A stretch of DNA of 64,000 bases from Neorhizobium galegae bv. orientalis str. HAMBI 540. Its GTDB lineage: Bacteria; Pseudomonadota; Alphaproteobacteria; Rhizobiales; Rhizobiaceae. The notes beneath the pieces are model-generated. The model saw only the letters and a program-made list of their open reading frames with translations, had not been told where the DNA came from and made no database searches. How positions within the stretch are numbered: position 1 is the first letter of the stretch; each line of letters begins with the position of its first letter. Shown piece after piece: positions 20,507 through 31,167 of the stretch. The DNA lies in NCBI RefSeq assembly GCF_000731315.1, contig NZ_HG938353.1, positions 4,530,001 to 4,594,000 on the forward strand, read 5' to 3'. Made by a program: the position numbers and the translations under genes.

Positions 20507-21121
20507 TTATTTCAACGCGCCGACAAGCAGGTCGCGGCCGTTTTCGATGGTGACCCAACGTCCCGTGTTGAACGAGGCTTGACGCTTCAGGAAGGTGTAG
20601 GATGTCGCAAACCAGGGCTTCACCTCGTTATCGAGGTTGTCCAGGATGAAGTCGCCATCGGATGTGCGCAACGTAAGCACCGCGTGGCCTTCGCCGTCCG
20701 GCTTGCGGACGACGGTCATCAGGAGGTCGGAAAGGGCAAAGCCCTGAGCGGCAAGTTCCTTGCGCTTTTCGAGTGCATAGTCTTCGCAGTCGGCGAAATT
20801 CGTCGGATAGCTCCAGACCTCTTCGCGGCCGTAGACTTCCCGGTCGGTCTTGGCGATGTAGCGGGCGTTCACGGCCCGGTTGATCTGACGGACTGTAGCC
20901 CAGCCTTTGGCGCTGACTTTGGGGGAAGGAGCGGAACGGCTTTTGATCGAACATTCCGCCGCATATTTCTGGCAGAATTCGTAATGGCCGATCGGCTGGG
21001 AGGTGACGGCGCCCGTGACCATGGCGGCCATTGGTCTTGGAGCCGGAACTGCAGCACTCACTGGTACAAGTACGCTAACTAGGATCACGGCGAAACGCCG
21101 CGCCTGCAAGGCTATCTTCAT
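20507..21121 (-). CDS. bacterial transglutaminase-like cysteine peptidase, 204 aa
   Basis: An N-terminal signal peptide (AVILVSVLVPVSAAVPAP) targets the periplasm. The papain-like catalytic triad is visible: Cys in ADCEDYALEK, His in GEGHAVLTL, Asp in FILDNLDNEV. This is the BTLCP (DUF920) family. Some members act on large adhesins (LapG type, usually with a cyclic-di-GMP receptor LapD), but this shorter rhizobial form has no adhesin or LapD partner here. It sits 56 bp upstream of the sensor kinase on the same strand and may share its transcript. Confidence 0.9.
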   Translation of the reverse strand: MKIALQARRFAVILVSVLVPVSAAVPAPRPMAAMVTGAVTSQPIGHYEFCQKYAAECSIKSRSAPSPKVSAKGWATVRQINRAVNARYIAKTDREVYGREEVWSYPTNFADCEDYALEKRKELAAQGFALSDLLMTVVRKPDGEGHAVLTLRTSDGDFILDNLDNEVKPWFATSYTFLKRQASFNTGRWVTIENGRDLLVGALK

Positions 21122-21251
21122 GGACCCGTCCCTTCAAATCCTAATGAAAGGTTAAGGGCGTACGGGAGAAAGAGTCAATCGATGACTTTTGTTAACGTGT
21201 CACCGTTCGCATTATGGTTAAGGCTGCAACATTTTTGTATCAGCCCAAAAT

Positions 21252-22055
21252 TTAATCATTAAGTATTAGGGCCGAGACTGCGGATCTCAATTTTTCGATA
21301 TCCTGGGGCCTGGAAAGCCGGTGGTCGCCATCCCGGATCAGCGTCAGCACGACATCGTCGGCCGGCAGGAACTCAACGAGTTTCAGCGCGTGGGCGTAGG
21401 GCACGTCCGGGTCCTTCATGCCCTGCAGGATATGGACCGGGCAGCCGGTCTCGATAATCCCTGTCATCACCGAGTTTTTGCGGCCATCCTCGATCAGGTC
21501 GCGCGTATAGATATTGGGTTCGGTGCTGTATTCGGAGCGCTCCTCAAAATAGCCGCGTTCGCTAAGCGACTGCCGCTCGACCTCGGTAAGCATTGGTTCG
21601 ATCAGTTCCGCCGTGAAATCCGGCGCTGGTGCGATCAGGACGATGCCGTCGACCTTCGCGGCCCTCTTCCGCTTCTTCAGTTCCTGCACGAGGCGCAGCG
21701 TAATCCAGCCGCCCATCGAGGAGCCGACTAGGATGACGCGTTTCGGCCTGATATCGTCGAGAACGGCGATCGCCTCTTCCAGCCAGCGCGAGATCGTGCC
21801 GTCGCGGAAGGCGCCGCCGGACGCCCCGTGGCCGGAATAATCGAAGCGAATGGATGAGAGCCCAAGTTCGCCGGCGAGCGCGTCGAGTTCGACGGCCTTG
21901 GTGCCGGTCATGTCCGACCGGTAGCCGCCGAGCCAGACGAAGGCCGGTCCCGACGTCTTCTTGCGCGCGGCCCGATGGATGATCGCGATCCCCCGCGCAA
22001 GCGTTCCGGCGCCTACGGTGATCGTTTTGCGGGTGAGGTTGGCTGCGTCGGTCAT
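21252..22055 (-). CDS. alpha/beta hydrolase, 267 aa
   Basis: Cytoplasmic alpha/beta-fold hydrolase. It has the strand FVWLGGYRSDMTGTK, the oxyanion-hole region FDYSGHGASGG, the nucleophile elbow VGSSMGGW, the Asp in LQGMKDPDVP, and the catalytic His in RDGDHRLS. All triad members are in place. It resembles the ABHD10-like palmitoyl/acyl thioesterase group in pattern. The gene is divergent from infC, with a roughly 180-bp intergenic region that includes the infC leader. Confidence 0.88.
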   Translation of the reverse strand: MTDAANLTRKTITVGAGTLARGIAIIHRAARKKTSGPAFVWLGGYRSDMTGTKAVELDALAGELGLSSIRFDYSGHGASGGAFRDGTISRWLEEAIAVLDDIRPKRVILVGSSMGGWITLRLVQELKKRKRAAKVDGIVLIAPAPDFTAELIEPMLTEVERQSLSERGYFEERSEYSTEPNIYTRDLIEDGRKNSVMTGIIETGCPVHILQGMKDPDVPYAHALKLVEFLPADDVVLTLIRDGDHRLSRPQDIEKLRSAVSALILND

Positions 22056-22236
22056 GGCGAAATCCTGAGGTTTTGCCGCGCTTATAAAACAGATTCTTAG
22101 GCATAGGACAGCAGGTGATTTTTTCGCGCGGCTATGCTATTGACTTCGCCGTAGCGATCACGACATTGCCGTCGGCCGCAAGCCGGACGCTGTCAATGTG
22201 TCGCTGCGGTCCGAAACAATCTAGGAGAATACGACC

Positions 22237-22773
22237 ATCCGCAGACCATTCAAAACCGATGCCCCTGTTAAGGACGGGCCGCGCTCCAACCGGGAAATTC
22301 GCATTCCCAAGGTCCAGCTTATCGATGCCGAAGGCTTGAACCTTGGTATCGTTCCGACCGAGCAGGCTCTCAAGATGGCTGAGGACGCCGGCCTTGATCT
22401 CGTTGAGATCTCGCCGAACACCGAGCCGCCAGTGTGCAAGATCCTCGACCTGGGCAAGCTGAAATATGCGAACCAGAAGAAAGCGGCAGAAGCCCGCAAG
22501 AAGCAGAAGATCGTCGAAATCAAAGAAATCAAGATGCGGCCCAACATCGACACGCATGACTATGACGTGAAGATGAAGGCGATGAACCGTTTCTTTGAAG
22601 AGGGCGACAAGGTCAAGGTGACGCTGAAGTTCCGCGGCCGCGAAATGGCCCACCAGGAACTCGGCATGAAGCTTTTGCTTCAGGTGAAGGACGATACTTT
22701 GGAAATTGCCAAGGTGGAAGCTGAGCCGAAGCTCGAAGGCCGCCAGATGATGATGGTGCTGGCGCCGAAATAA
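22237..22773 (+). CDS. infC: translation initiation factor IF-3, 178 aa, ATC start
   Basis: IF-3 binds the 30S subunit, promotes dissociation and proofreads start codons. The frame reads [31 protein letters not shown], then the C-domain [18 protein letters not shown]. Homology reaches back to RRPFK. Immediately upstream, in frame, are ATC, ACC, ACG, AAT, GAG and a TAG at 22222-22224, so no ATG, GTG or TTG is available. ATC at 22237 with AGGAG nine bases upstream is the likely start. A non-canonical start is known for infC, where IF-3 represses its own translation. The resulting length is normal. Confidence 0.93.
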   Translation: MRRPFKTDAPVKDGPRSNREIRIPKVQLIDAEGLNLGIVPTEQALKMAEDAGLDLVEISPNTEPPVCKILDLGKLKYANQKKAAEARKKQKIVEIKEIKMRPNIDTHDYDVKMKAMNRFFEEGDKVKVTLKFRGREMAHQELGMKLLLQVKDDTLEIAKVEAEPKLEGRQMMMVLAPK

Positions 22774-22925
22774 GCGCCGCACCGGATGCCTTTTCGACGG
22801 ACCGGCTGGCTTGGCCGCCGGATTTTCGTCATGTCTTCTTTCCCATTGCGCTTTTGACCGACTGCGGTTATAAGCGCGCGTTCCGAACGGTCCGGCAGGG
22901 CATGCCGTGGCTGTTCTAAATGCTT

Positions 22926-22949
22926 GAAACCAGCATCGTCTGTGGTTTC
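22926..22949 (+). promoter_or_regulatory. hairpin in the rpmI leader
   Basis: GAAACCA (22926-22932) pairs with TGGTTTC (22943-22949) around a 10-nt loop, 22 bp before the rpmI start codon and just upstream of its GGAG ribosome site. Feedback control by L20 on the rpmI leader is known in other bacteria, so a regulatory role is plausible but not shown. Confidence 0.4.
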
Positions 22950-22971
22950 GATACAAAACTGGAGTAGCAAA

Positions 22972-23175
22972 ATGCCCAAGATGAAGACGAAATCGGCTGC
23001 CAAGAAGCGGTTCAAGATCACCGCGACCGGCAAAGTCGTTGCAGCAGCCGCTGGCAAGCGCCACGGCATGATCAAGCGGTCCAACAAGTTCATCCGCGAT
23101 GCACGCGGAACGATGATCCTTGCCGAACCCGATGGCAAGAAGGTTATCAAGAACTACCTGCCGAACGGTCTCTGA
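22972..23175 (+). CDS. rpmI: 50S ribosomal protein L35, 67 aa
   Basis: Large-subunit protein bL35. It has [20 protein letters not shown] at the start, then [16 protein letters not shown] and a C-terminal KNYLPNGL. The ATG at 22972 has GGAG upstream, and the longer frame was rejected because L35 begins MPK. It is the middle gene of infC-rpmI-rplT. The infC-rpmI gap is about 200 bp; the gap to rplT is 39 bp. Confidence 0.97.
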   Translation: MPKMKTKSAAKKRFKITATGKVVAAAAGKRHGMIKRSNKFIRDARGTMILAEPDGKKVIKNYLPNGL

Positions 23176-23214
23176 GACCCTCGTCACTTTTGGATCAGTT
23201 AAGGAGATCATGAC

Positions 23215-23619
23215 ATGGCACGCGTAAAACGGGGCGTCACTTCCCGCGCCAAACACACCAAGACTTTGAAGGCAGCCAAGGGCTTCTACGGCCGCCGCAA
23301 GAATACGATCCGGGCCGCCAAGGCTGCCGTCGATCGTTCGCGTCAGTTCGCCACGCGCGACCGTCGCGTCAAGAAGCGCAATTTCCGCGCTCTGTGGATC
23401 CAGCGTATCAACGCTGCCGTCCGCGAATCCGGCCTGACCTACGGCCGCTTCATCGACGGTCTCAACAAGGCTGGCATCGAAGTCGACCGCAAGGTCCTCT
23501 CCGACATGGCAATCCATGAGCCGGAAGCATTCGGCGCTCTGGTTGCTGCTGCCAAGAAGGCGCTTGATTACCTCAAGGAAGCCGGCACCACCAACGAGTT
23601 TGAAAGCGCGGTTCGTTAA
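23215..23619 (+). CDS. rplT: 50S ribosomal protein L20, 134 aa
   Basis: Large-subunit protein bL20, an early 23S rRNA assembly protein. Recognised by [40 protein letters not shown] and the C-terminal [21 protein letters not shown] precedes the start. It ends the infC-rpmI-rplT unit and is followed by an intrinsic terminator. The length is slightly longer than in enterobacteria, as is usual for rhizobia. Confidence 0.97.
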   Translation: MARVKRGVTSRAKHTKTLKAAKGFYGRRKNTIRAAKAAVDRSRQFATRDRRVKKRNFRALWIQRINAAVRESGLTYGRFIDGLNKAGIEVDRKVLSDMAIHEPEAFGALVAAAKKALDYLKEAGTTNEFESAVR

Positions 23620-23658
23620 CCAGCGCTTCCCAAGCTAATTAGCTTTACTGATTTTGGG

Positions 23659-23697
23659 AAACCCGCGCTGGTTACGGCTGGCGCGGGTTTTTCTTTT
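23659..23697 (+). terminator. intrinsic terminator after rplT
   Basis: AAACCCGCGC (23659-23668) pairs with GCGCGGGTTT (23681-23690), followed by TTCTTTT. A separate 14-bp palindrome, AAGCTAATTAGCTT (23632-23645), lies between it and the rplT stop; its role is unknown. Confidence 0.88.
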
Positions 23698-23774
23698 GCA
23701 CTGCGCACGTCATTCCGACAAACAGCCGTCACGACCTCGCAATAGATCTCGCCGAGCATCAAACGGAAGAAACC

Positions 23775-24857
23775 ATGTCCGATCTGGAAAACCTGAAAAC
23801 TTCGCTTCTGGCGGAAATCGCCGGCACCAGTGACGAGGCGGCGATCGAGGCCGTGCGCGTCGGCGCGCTTGGCAAGAAGGGCTCGGTCTCCGAGCTCCTG
23901 AAGACGCTGGGCTCGATGTCGGCGGAAGAGCGCCAGACCCGCGGTGCGGCGATCAACGCGCTGAAGAACGAGATTACCGACGCCATCACCGAGCGGAAGT
24001 CGGTGCTGAAGGACGCGGCAATCGAAGCGCGCCTCAAGGCCGAGACGATCGACATCTCGCTGCCGGTGCGCTCTTCGCCGGCCGAACGCGGCCGCATCCA
24101 TCCGATCAGCCAGATCGTCGACGAAATCACCGCCATCTTCGGCGACATGGGCTTCTCGATCGCCGAAGGTCCGGATGTCGAGACCGACTATTACAATTTC
24201 ACGGCTCTGAATTTCCCGGAAGGTCATCCGGCCCGCGAGATGCATGACACCTTCTTCTTCCAGCCCGACGAGAATGGCGAGCGCAAGGTCCTGCGCACCC
24301 ATACCTCGCCGGTGCAGATCCGCACGATGGAAGTGCAGAAGCCGCCGATCCGCATCATCATTCCCGGCAAGACCTATCGCCAGGATAGTGACGCGACCCA
24401 TTCGCCGATGTTCCATCAAGTCGAAGGCCTTGTCGTCGACCGCAAGTCGCATGTCGGCAACATGCGCTGGATCCTCGAAGAATTCTGCAAGGCCTTCTTC
24501 GAGGTCGACAGCGTCACCATGCGCTTTCGCCCGTCCTTCTTCCCGTTCACCGAGCCGAGCTTCGAAGTGGACATCCAGTGCGACCGCTCCGGCCCGATCA
24601 TCAAGTTCGGCGAGGGCAGCGACTGGATGGAAATCCTCGGCTGCGGCATGGTGCACCCGAATGTGCTGCGCTCCGGCGGACTCGATCCGGACGAATTCCA
24701 GGGTTTCGCCTGGGGCATGGGGCTGGACCGCATCGCCATGCTGAAATACGGCATGCCGGACCTGCGCGACTTCTTCAACGCCGACGTCCGCTGGATGAAC
24801 CACTACGGTTTCCGCCCGCTCGACATGCCGACTTTGTTCGGCGGCCTGAGTCAGTAA
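23775..24857 (+). CDS. pheS: phenylalanyl-tRNA synthetase alpha subunit, 360 aa
   Basis: Catalytic subunit of the alpha2-beta2 PheRS. It has an N-terminal coiled-coil arm, then class II motif 2 around [19 protein letters not shown] and [19 protein letters not shown]. Motif 3 is [20 protein letters not shown] near the C-terminus. The length is normal. Three bases after its stop a DUF4160 gene begins, and pheT follows after a two-gene insert, so all four are probably on one transcript. Confidence 0.97.
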   Translation: MSDLENLKTSLLAEIAGTSDEAAIEAVRVGALGKKGSVSELLKTLGSMSAEERQTRGAAINALKNEITDAITERKSVLKDAAIEARLKAETIDISLPVRSSPAERGRIHPISQIVDEITAIFGDMGFSIAEGPDVETDYYNFTALNFPEGHPAREMHDTFFFQPDENGERKVLRTHTSPVQIRTMEVQKPPIRIIIPGKTYRQDSDATHSPMFHQVEGLVVDRKSHVGNMRWILEEFCKAFFEVDSVTMRFRPSFFPFTEPSFEVDIQCDRSGPIIKFGEGSDWMEILGCGMVHPNVLRSGGLDPDEFQGFAWGMGLDRIAMLKYGMPDLRDFFNADVRWMNHYGFRPLDMPTLFGGLSQ

Positions 24858-24860
24858 AAG

Positions 24861-25103
24861 ATGCCGACCGTTCTTCGCAAATACGGCCTCCGTTTCCATT
24901 TCTACGGTTTCGACATGGGAGAGCCGCGGCATATCCATGTTGCAGGACACGGTGGCACTGCGAAGATCTGGTTGGAGCCTATCGAACTGGTCGAGGCGAA
25001 GGGCTTTAACGCCGGAGATCTCAAGCGTATTATGGAAGTTGTTACAGATCACCACGGCCAGTTTGTGGAGGCATGGGATGAATTCTCCAAGTCTGTATCC
25101 TGA
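24861..25103 (+). CDS. DUF4160 domain protein, 80 aa
   Basis: Nearly the whole protein is one DUF4160 domain: MPTVLRKYGLRFHFYGFD, the His pair in EPRHIHVAGHGG, AKIWLEPIELVEAKGFN, and VEAWDEF at the C-terminus. The biochemical role is unknown. The start is three bases after the pheS stop, and its 3' end overlaps the DUF2442 gene by 26 bp. The DUF4160/DUF2442 pairing is recurrent in bacteria and has been discussed as toxin-antitoxin-like, but no activity is established to my knowledge. Confidence 0.88.
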   Translation: MPTVLRKYGLRFHFYGFDMGEPRHIHVAGHGGTAKIWLEPIELVEAKGFNAGDLKRIMEVVTDHHGQFVEAWDEFSKSVS

Positions 25104-25353
25104 AAATGAACGACCCGTCGAGGCATGGTGCGATCTGCACAATGTGCACGTCCGGCTCGCGGACGGACGTGAAGTGATAACCCCGCTTTGGTGGTATCCG
25201 AGCCTTTATGACGCCTCGCCGGCACAGAGGAATAATATCGAGCTCATGCTTGCCGGGGTTCATTGGCCGGATGTCGATGAGGATCTATCCATCCGCGGCA
25301 TGTTGGCTGGTTGGAAATATCCCAAAGCCAAGGCTCCGGAGAAGGCTGCTTAA
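25078..25353 (+). CDS. DUF2442 domain protein, 91 aa
   Basis: The DUF2442 core is visible as [40 protein letters not shown] and IRGMLAGW. I chose the ATG at 25078 ([13 protein letters not shown]) because GGAGG stands six bases upstream. A longer frame exists but only shadows the DUF4160 gene. The gene overlaps the end of DUF4160 by 26 bp, implying translational coupling. It lies between pheS and pheT. Function unknown; possible partner or antidote of the DUF4160 protein. Confidence 0.85.
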   Translation: MNSPSLYPENERPVEAWCDLHNVHVRLADGREVITPLWWYPSLYDASPAQRNNIELMLAGVHWPDVDEDLSIRGMLAGWKYPKAKAPEKAA

Positions 25354-25396
25354 TCGAGCACGATACTCCTATGATTTTGAGACGAGAACAAAGACA

Positions 25397-27820
25397 ATGA
25401 AATTCACACTCTCCTGGCTGAAGGATCATCTGGAAACGGATGCGACCCTCAATGAAATCTGTGACCGCCTGACGGCGATCGGTCTCGAAGTCGAGGATGT
25501 CGACGACAAGGCGGCCTATAAGCCGTTCGTCATCGCCAAGGTGCTGTCGGCCGAAAAACATCCGTCCGCCGACCGCCTCAAGGTGCTGATGGTGGATGCC
25601 GGCGACGGCAAGCCGGTGCAGGTCGTCTGCGGCGCCCCCAACGCACGCGCCGGCATGATCGGTGCATTCGCGAAACCTGGAACTTACGTTCCGGGTATCG
25701 ACGTGACGCTGGCAGTCGGCAATATCCGCGGCGTCGAAAGCCACGGCATGATGTGCTCGGAAAAAGAGCTAGACATGTCCGACAATCACGACGGCATCAT
25801 CGATTTGGCCGAGGACGCGCCGGTCGGTACGCCGTTCGCTTCTTATGCCGGCCTCGACGACCCGGTCATCGAGATCAACCTGACGCCGAACCGCCCGGAC
25901 TGCACCTCGATCCACGGCATCGCCCGCGATCTGGCCGCGGCTGGCCTCGGCACGCTGAAACCTCATGCGAAGCCGGACTTCAAGACCGAAGGCCAGACCT
26001 CCGTCGGTCTCAAGATCATTCTCGACGACGAGCGGCTCTGCCCCGGTTTCGGCCTTCGCCTGGTGCGCGGCGTCAAGAACGGCCCGAGCCCACTCTGGAT
26101 GCAGCAACGGCTGAAGGCGATCGGCCTTCGCCCGATCAATGCGCTGGTCGACATCACCAACTTCATGACCTTCGACCACGGCCGGCCGATGCACGTCTTC
26201 GACGCCGCCAAGGTGAAGGGCGACCTGACGGTGCGCCGCGCGTTGGACGGCGAGACGGTGCTGGCGCTCGATACGCGTGAATACAAGCTGAACCCCAATA
26301 ACGTCGTTATATCAGACGACAACGGCGTGGAATCGATCGGCGGCATCATGGGCGGCGAACATTCCGGCTGCGACGAGAACACAGTCGACGTGCTGATCGA
26401 GTCGGCGCTCTGGGACCCGATCAACATTGCCAAGTCCGGCCGTTCGCTCGGCATCATCACCGATGCCCGCTACCGGTTCGAGCGCGGCGTCGATCCGGAA
26501 TACATGGTCCTCGGCCTCGACCGCACCACCCAGCTGGTGCTGGAACTCTGCGGCGGCGTCGCCGCGGAAGCGAAAGTCGTCGGTTACAAGGGATATCAGC
26601 CGAAGATCGTCGATTTCCCCTATGCGGAAGTGAAACGCCTGACCGGCCTCGAAGTCTCGACCGAGGAGAGCCGCCATATTCTGACGCGACTTGGTTTCGC
26701 GGTCGAAGGTTCCGGAGAACGCGTCTCGGTCACCGTGCCCTCCTGGCGTCCTGACGTCGACGGCAAGGCGGACCTCGTCGAAGAAGTCATGCGCATTCAT
26801 GGCGTCGACCAGATCAAGCCCGAGCCGATCGAGAAACTCTCGAGCGTCAATGCCAAGATCCTGACAACCCTGCAGATCCGCACCCGCACCGCTAAGCGGG
26901 CGCTTGCCTCACGTGGCATGCTGGAAGCCGTCACCTGGTCTTTCATTCCGGAAGATCAGGCAAAGCTCTTCGGCGGCGGCGCCGGGGCGCTGAGGCTTGC
27001 CAACCCGATCGCAGCCGACATGTCCGACATGCGGCCGTCGCTGCTGCCGGGCCTGCTTTCCGCCGCGCAGCGCAATGCCGACAAGGGCTTTGGTGACGTG
27101 GCGATCTTCGAAGTGTCCGGCACTTACGAAAACGACAGGCCGGAAGGCCAGCGCCGCGTTGCCGGCGGCATTCGTCGCGGCACGGCCTCGATCAACGGCA
27201 CCGGCCGTCTCTGGTCGAACGCTGCCAAGGGCGGCGGCAAGCCGGTCGACGTCTTCGACGCCAAGGCCGATGCGCTGGCGGTGCTCGAAGCCTGCGGCCT
27301 GCCGATGGGCAACGTGCAGATCGAGAAGGGCGCACCGGAATGGTATCATCCGGGCCGCTCCGGCACCATCAAGATGGGTCCGAAAGTCGTGCTCGGTTAT
27401 TTCGGCGAATTCCACCCGAAGACGCTGGGCGCGCTTGATGTCTCGGGCGCTCTCTGCGGCTTCGAAGTCTTCCTCGACGCCATGCCTGAGCCGAAGAAGA
27501 AGGCGACGCGTACCAAGCCGCCGCTGGAGCTTTCGCCATTCCAGGCCGTCAAGCGCGACTTCGCTTTCGTGGTTTCGAGTGATGTGGAAGCCGGCGCGAT
27601 CGTCAAGGCGGCGTCGAGCGCCGACCGGAAACTGATCACCGGCGTCAACGTCTTCGACGTGTTCGAGGGTGCATCGCTTGGCGAGGGTCGGAAGTCGATT
27701 GCGGTCGAAGTGCTGATCCAGCCGGCCGAGCGCACGTTGACCGACGAGGATTTCGACGCGTTGACGGCCAAGATCGTCGCCAATGTCGAAAAGACCACCG
27801 GCGGAACTTTGCGCGCCTGA
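25397..27820 (+). CDS. pheT: phenylalanyl-tRNA synthetase beta subunit, 807 aa
   Basis: The beta subunit provides tRNA binding and editing. In order: an N-terminal tRNA-binding OB fold ([20 protein letters not shown]), the B3/B4 editing domain ([15 protein letters not shown] region), the B5 domain, a catalytic-like core, and a C-terminal ferredoxin-fold anticodon-binding domain (ending [14 protein letters not shown]). The start [12 protein letters not shown] is canonical; an in-frame upstream extension overlaps DUF2442. The length is normal. Confidence 0.97.
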   Translation: MKFTLSWLKDHLETDATLNEICDRLTAIGLEVEDVDDKAAYKPFVIAKVLSAEKHPSADRLKVLMVDAGDGKPVQVVCGAPNARAGMIGAFAKPGTYVPGIDVTLAVGNIRGVESHGMMCSEKELDMSDNHDGIIDLAEDAPVGTPFASYAGLDDPVIEINLTPNRPDCTSIHGIARDLAAAGLGTLKPHAKPDFKTEGQTSVGLKIILDDERLCPGFGLRLVRGVKNGPSPLWMQQRLKAIGLRPINALVDITNFMTFDHGRPMHVFDAAKVKGDLTVRRALDGETVLALDTREYKLNPNNVVISDDNGVESIGGIMGGEHSGCDENTVDVLIESALWDPINIAKSGRSLGIITDARYRFERGVDPEYMVLGLDRTTQLVLELCGGVAAEAKVVGYKGYQPKIVDFPYAEVKRLTGLEVSTEESRHILTRLGFAVEGSGERVSVTVPSWRPDVDGKADLVEEVMRIHGVDQIKPEPIEKLSSVNAKILTTLQIRTRTAKRALASRGMLEAVTWSFIPEDQAKLFGGGAGALRLANPIAADMSDMRPSLLPGLLSAAQRNADKGFGDVAIFEVSGTYENDRPEGQRRVAGGIRRGTASINGTGRLWSNAAKGGGKPVDVFDAKADALAVLEACGLPMGNVQIEKGAPEWYHPGRSGTIKMGPKVVLGYFGEFHPKTLGALDVSGALCGFEVFLDAMPEPKKKATRTKPPLELSPFQAVKRDFAFVVSSDVEAGAIVKAASSADRKLITGVNVFDVFEGASLGEGRKSIAVEVLIQPAERTLTDEDFDALTAKIVANVEKTTGGTLRA

Positions 27821-27850
27821 AACGGGTGGCCTGAATCACCTCTGAAAGAT

Positions 27851-27888
27851 AGCCTGTCTCACGGATGATGTGGGGCAGGCTTTTTTTG
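27851..27888 (+). terminator. intrinsic terminator after pheT
   Basis: AGCCTG (27851-27856) pairs with CAGGCT followed by seven T. It lies 30 bp after the pheT stop. It also rules out an upstream start (27865) for the next gene, since that start would sit inside the hairpin loop. Confidence 0.88.
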
Positions 27889-27900
27889 TTGGAGGAACGG

Positions 27901-28518
27901 ATGCGCACACCGGGTTCGATGAAAGGGCTTGAGGAACTCGGCCGGGTGAGGCTATCGAAGAACTTCTTCCTCCGCGATTTCCTGTTTTCGGAGATCGCCA
28001 ATTTCTACGGCATCCCGAACATCCCGGAAGATCCGGACCTGGCGATCGAGGCTGGCCGGCATCTTTGCGAGGAACTGCTGGAGCCGCTGCAAGCGACGTT
28101 CGGGCGGTTGCACCTGCGCTCCGGTTATCGCTGCGCCAAGGTCAACGAGTTCGGCAACAAGAACAATCTCAATTGTTCATCCAACGCCAATACCGCCGCC
28201 GACCATATCTGGGATCGGCGCGATGCACAGGGCTTCATGGGTGCCACGGCCTGCGTCGTCTTTCCCTGGCTGATCGACAACTATAACGACGACGGCGATT
28301 GGCAGAAGATGGTTTGGTGGATCCACGACCATCTGCCTTACTCGTCGATCATGGTCTTTCCGAAACTCTGGGCGATGAACATCCAGTGGCACGAAAGGCC
28401 CATCCGTCGCATCCGCAGCTTCGCCGAGCCGCGCGGGGTTCTCACCAAGATCGGCATGCCCAACAACGAAGGCGATCATTCCGAGCACTACATCGGGTTC
28501 CCGGCGCTTAAACGGTAA
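27901..28518 (+). CDS. peptidase M15-like protein, 205 aa
   Basis: The central part resembles zinc D-Ala-D-Ala carboxypeptidases of the M15/VanY/YcbK type: FGRLHLRSGYRCAKVNEFG, then NTAADHIWDRR in place of the usual SxHxxGxAxD block, and a late His in NIQWHERP. The metal ligands are not all certain, so the enzyme may be divergent or inactive. The start MRTPGSMKG follows GGAGGA and begins just behind the pheT terminator. No signal peptide is visible, so a cytoplasmic role or non-classical export is possible. Confidence 0.6.
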   Translation: MRTPGSMKGLEELGRVRLSKNFFLRDFLFSEIANFYGIPNIPEDPDLAIEAGRHLCEELLEPLQATFGRLHLRSGYRCAKVNEFGNKNNLNCSSNANTAADHIWDRRDAQGFMGATACVVFPWLIDNYNDDGDWQKMVWWIHDHLPYSSIMVFPKLWAMNIQWHERPIRRIRSFAEPRGVLTKIGMPNNEGDHSEHYIGFPALKR

Positions 28519-28533
28519 GCGATGGGGGACCGT

Positions 28534-28893
28534 TCAGGAATGCAGGTGATAGAGCTTGTTGACGATCACCCAGCGGCCGTCGATCTTCAGAAGCGAGAGA
28601 TAATCCGAGAACCGCATGCCGGCGAACTGATCGACGACCTTCACCGTCGCGGCGTCGCCGGTAACGTCGAGCGCCTCGATCTGGATCAGCGGCTGCGTGC
28701 CGGCCGGAGCGGGACCTTCCGAGGTGACCGCTCCGATGAACTCGTCGAGCGACAGCCATTCGACCGCGCCATCGTAATTGCCGATGATGCAGGCCTTCGG
28801 ATGAAATGCCTTCCGAAGCGCCGCTTCATGCGCAAACGTCATTCCGTCCACATAGAGATGGATCACCGCCTGAACGGCCTGCTCCTCGGACAT
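28534..28893 (-). CDS. NTF2-like / putative lumazine-binding family protein, 119 aa
   Basis: A single SnoaL/NTF2-like alpha+beta barrel domain of the lumazine-binding-like type: YVDGMTFAHEAALRKAFHP near the N-terminus and DQFAGMRFSDYLSLLK with DGRWVIVNKLYH at the C-terminus. No catalytic assignment is possible. It converges on the M15-like gene. A long inverted repeat with CCGTGTTAG arms lies 11 bp upstream of its start. Confidence 0.82.
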   Translation of the reverse strand: MSEEQAVQAVIHLYVDGMTFAHEAALRKAFHPKACIIGNYDGAVEWLSLDEFIGAVTSEGPAPAGTQPLIQIEALDVTGDAATVKVVDQFAGMRFSDYLSLLKIDGRWVIVNKLYHLHS

Positions 28894-28903
28894 CGATCTT
28901 CTC

Positions 28904-28931
28904 CCGTGTTAGCGCCAGCATACTAACACGG
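28904..28931. promoter_or_regulatory. inverted repeat, candidate operator
   Basis: CCGTGTTAG (28904-28912) and CTAACACGG (28923-28931) form a perfect 9-bp inverted repeat with a 10-bp spacer, about one helical turn between arms. It is just upstream of the NTF2-like gene and 39 bp past the aldo/keto reductase stop. A TetR-like or LacI-like operator or a terminator hairpin are both possible. Confidence 0.5.
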
Positions 28932-28969
28932 AAAGATGGAAGCCCGAGCTTGCGTTAGCAAGGGCAAAC

Positions 28970-30025
<1,056 letters not shown>

Positions 30026-30976
30026 TCAGGCACCGGCCTCGTTGAGCAGCTTCATCTGGTCGGCCGAGAGGGTCAGGTTGCCGGCGGCGATGATCGCGTC
30101 GAGCTGGCTGACGCTGGTGGCGCTGGCGATCGGCGCGGTGACGCCGCGGGTCTGGATCAGCCAGGCGAGCGCGATCGAGGCGGGCTCGGCATTGGTCTCG
30201 ACCGAGATCTCGTCGAGAGCTGCAAGGATGCGCAGGCCCTTGTCGTTGAGATAACCGAGCGCCCTGCCGCCGCGTGCCTTGCCTTCGGTATCGGCCTTGT
30301 CGCGGTATTTGCCGGTCAGGAAGCCGGAGGCGAGGCCGTAATAGTTGATGACGCCGATCTCTTGGCTGACGCAGAGATCCGCAAGCGGCCCTTCGAACGT
30401 GTCGCGGTCATAGAGATTATATTGTGGCTGCAGCACGTCGTAGCGCGGCAGGCCAGCCTTCTTGGCGGCGTCGAAACTATCCTGCAGCATTTGGGCGTCG
30501 AGGTTGGAGCAGCCGATCGCGCGGATCTTGCCCTGTTCCTTCAGCTTGGCGAAGGCGCCGAGCGTTTCCTCGTAAGGTACGGCTTCGTCCGGCCAGTGAG
30601 CGAGGTAGAGGTCGATATAGTCGCTCTGCAGTCGGCGCAGGGAGTTTTCGACCTCTTCGAGGATCCACTTGGCGGACAAGTCCTTCCTGCTCTGGCCCAT
30701 GTCGGAGCCCACCTTTGTGACGATGACCGCCTTGTCGCGGGAAATGCCGCCGCTCTTCAGCCATTTGCCGATGATCGCCTCGGACTCGCCGCCGACATGG
30801 CCGGGCACCCAGCGATTGTAGCTGTCGGCCGTATCGATCGTGTTGAAGCCGGCATCGAAGAACCGGTCGAGGATGTCGAACGACGTCCTTTCGTCGGCGG
30901 TCCAGCCGAACACGTTGCCGCCGAGAACGACGGGGGAAATGGAAAGGCCGGTTCGGCCGAGTGCGCGCAGCTCCAT
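30026..30976 (-). CDS. aldo/keto reductase, 316 aa
   Basis: A second TIM-barrel aldo/keto reductase, of a different subgroup. Tetrad residues: Asp and Tyr in FNTIDTADSYNRW, Lys in AVIVTKVGSD, His in LYLAHWPDE. The C-terminal cofactor segment is APIASATSVSQL. It belongs with the YajO/oxidoreductase-like group that acts on small carbonyls, by pattern only. It is upstream of the other reductase, in the same orientation, and 191 bp from the divergent Gfo/Idh gene, which suggests a shared carbohydrate or carbonyl context. Confidence 0.92.
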   Translation of the reverse strand: MELRALGRTGLSISPVVLGGNVFGWTADERTSFDILDRFFDAGFNTIDTADSYNRWVPGHVGGESEAIIGKWLKSGGISRDKAVIVTKVGSDMGQSRKDLSAKWILEEVENSLRRLQSDYIDLYLAHWPDEAVPYEETLGAFAKLKEQGKIRAIGCSNLDAQMLQDSFDAAKKAGLPRYDVLQPQYNLYDRDTFEGPLADLCVSQEIGVINYYGLASGFLTGKYRDKADTEGKARGGRALGYLNDKGLRILAALDEISVETNAEPASIALAWLIQTRGVTAPIASATSVSQLDAIIAAGNLTLSADQMKLLNEAGA

Positions 30977-31167
30977 GATATTCCTCCAAAATTTTTTAAG
31001 TGAGTGGTTGAGCTTGGGAAAGGAGCCTGAGATTAGCCGATGTTCCGCCGCCGACCAGCCCCTATTTTGGGCGGACGATCACTTTTTCAAGCGCCGCATC
31101 CGGTGTGCCGTTGCGCTGTTCCCGGCAGGCCAATAAGGTGCGGCAACAATGCCATAGGGAGGCTCAC

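Noticed and set aside
23616..25142. Long minus-strand open frame over pheS
   Set aside because: Same GC-driven shadow effect; pheS motifs are unambiguous on the other strand.
28904..28931. Inverted repeat CCGTGTTAG/CTAACACGG as a proven operator
   Set aside because: It could equally be a terminator hairpin after the NTF2-side region; I list it only as a candidate site.
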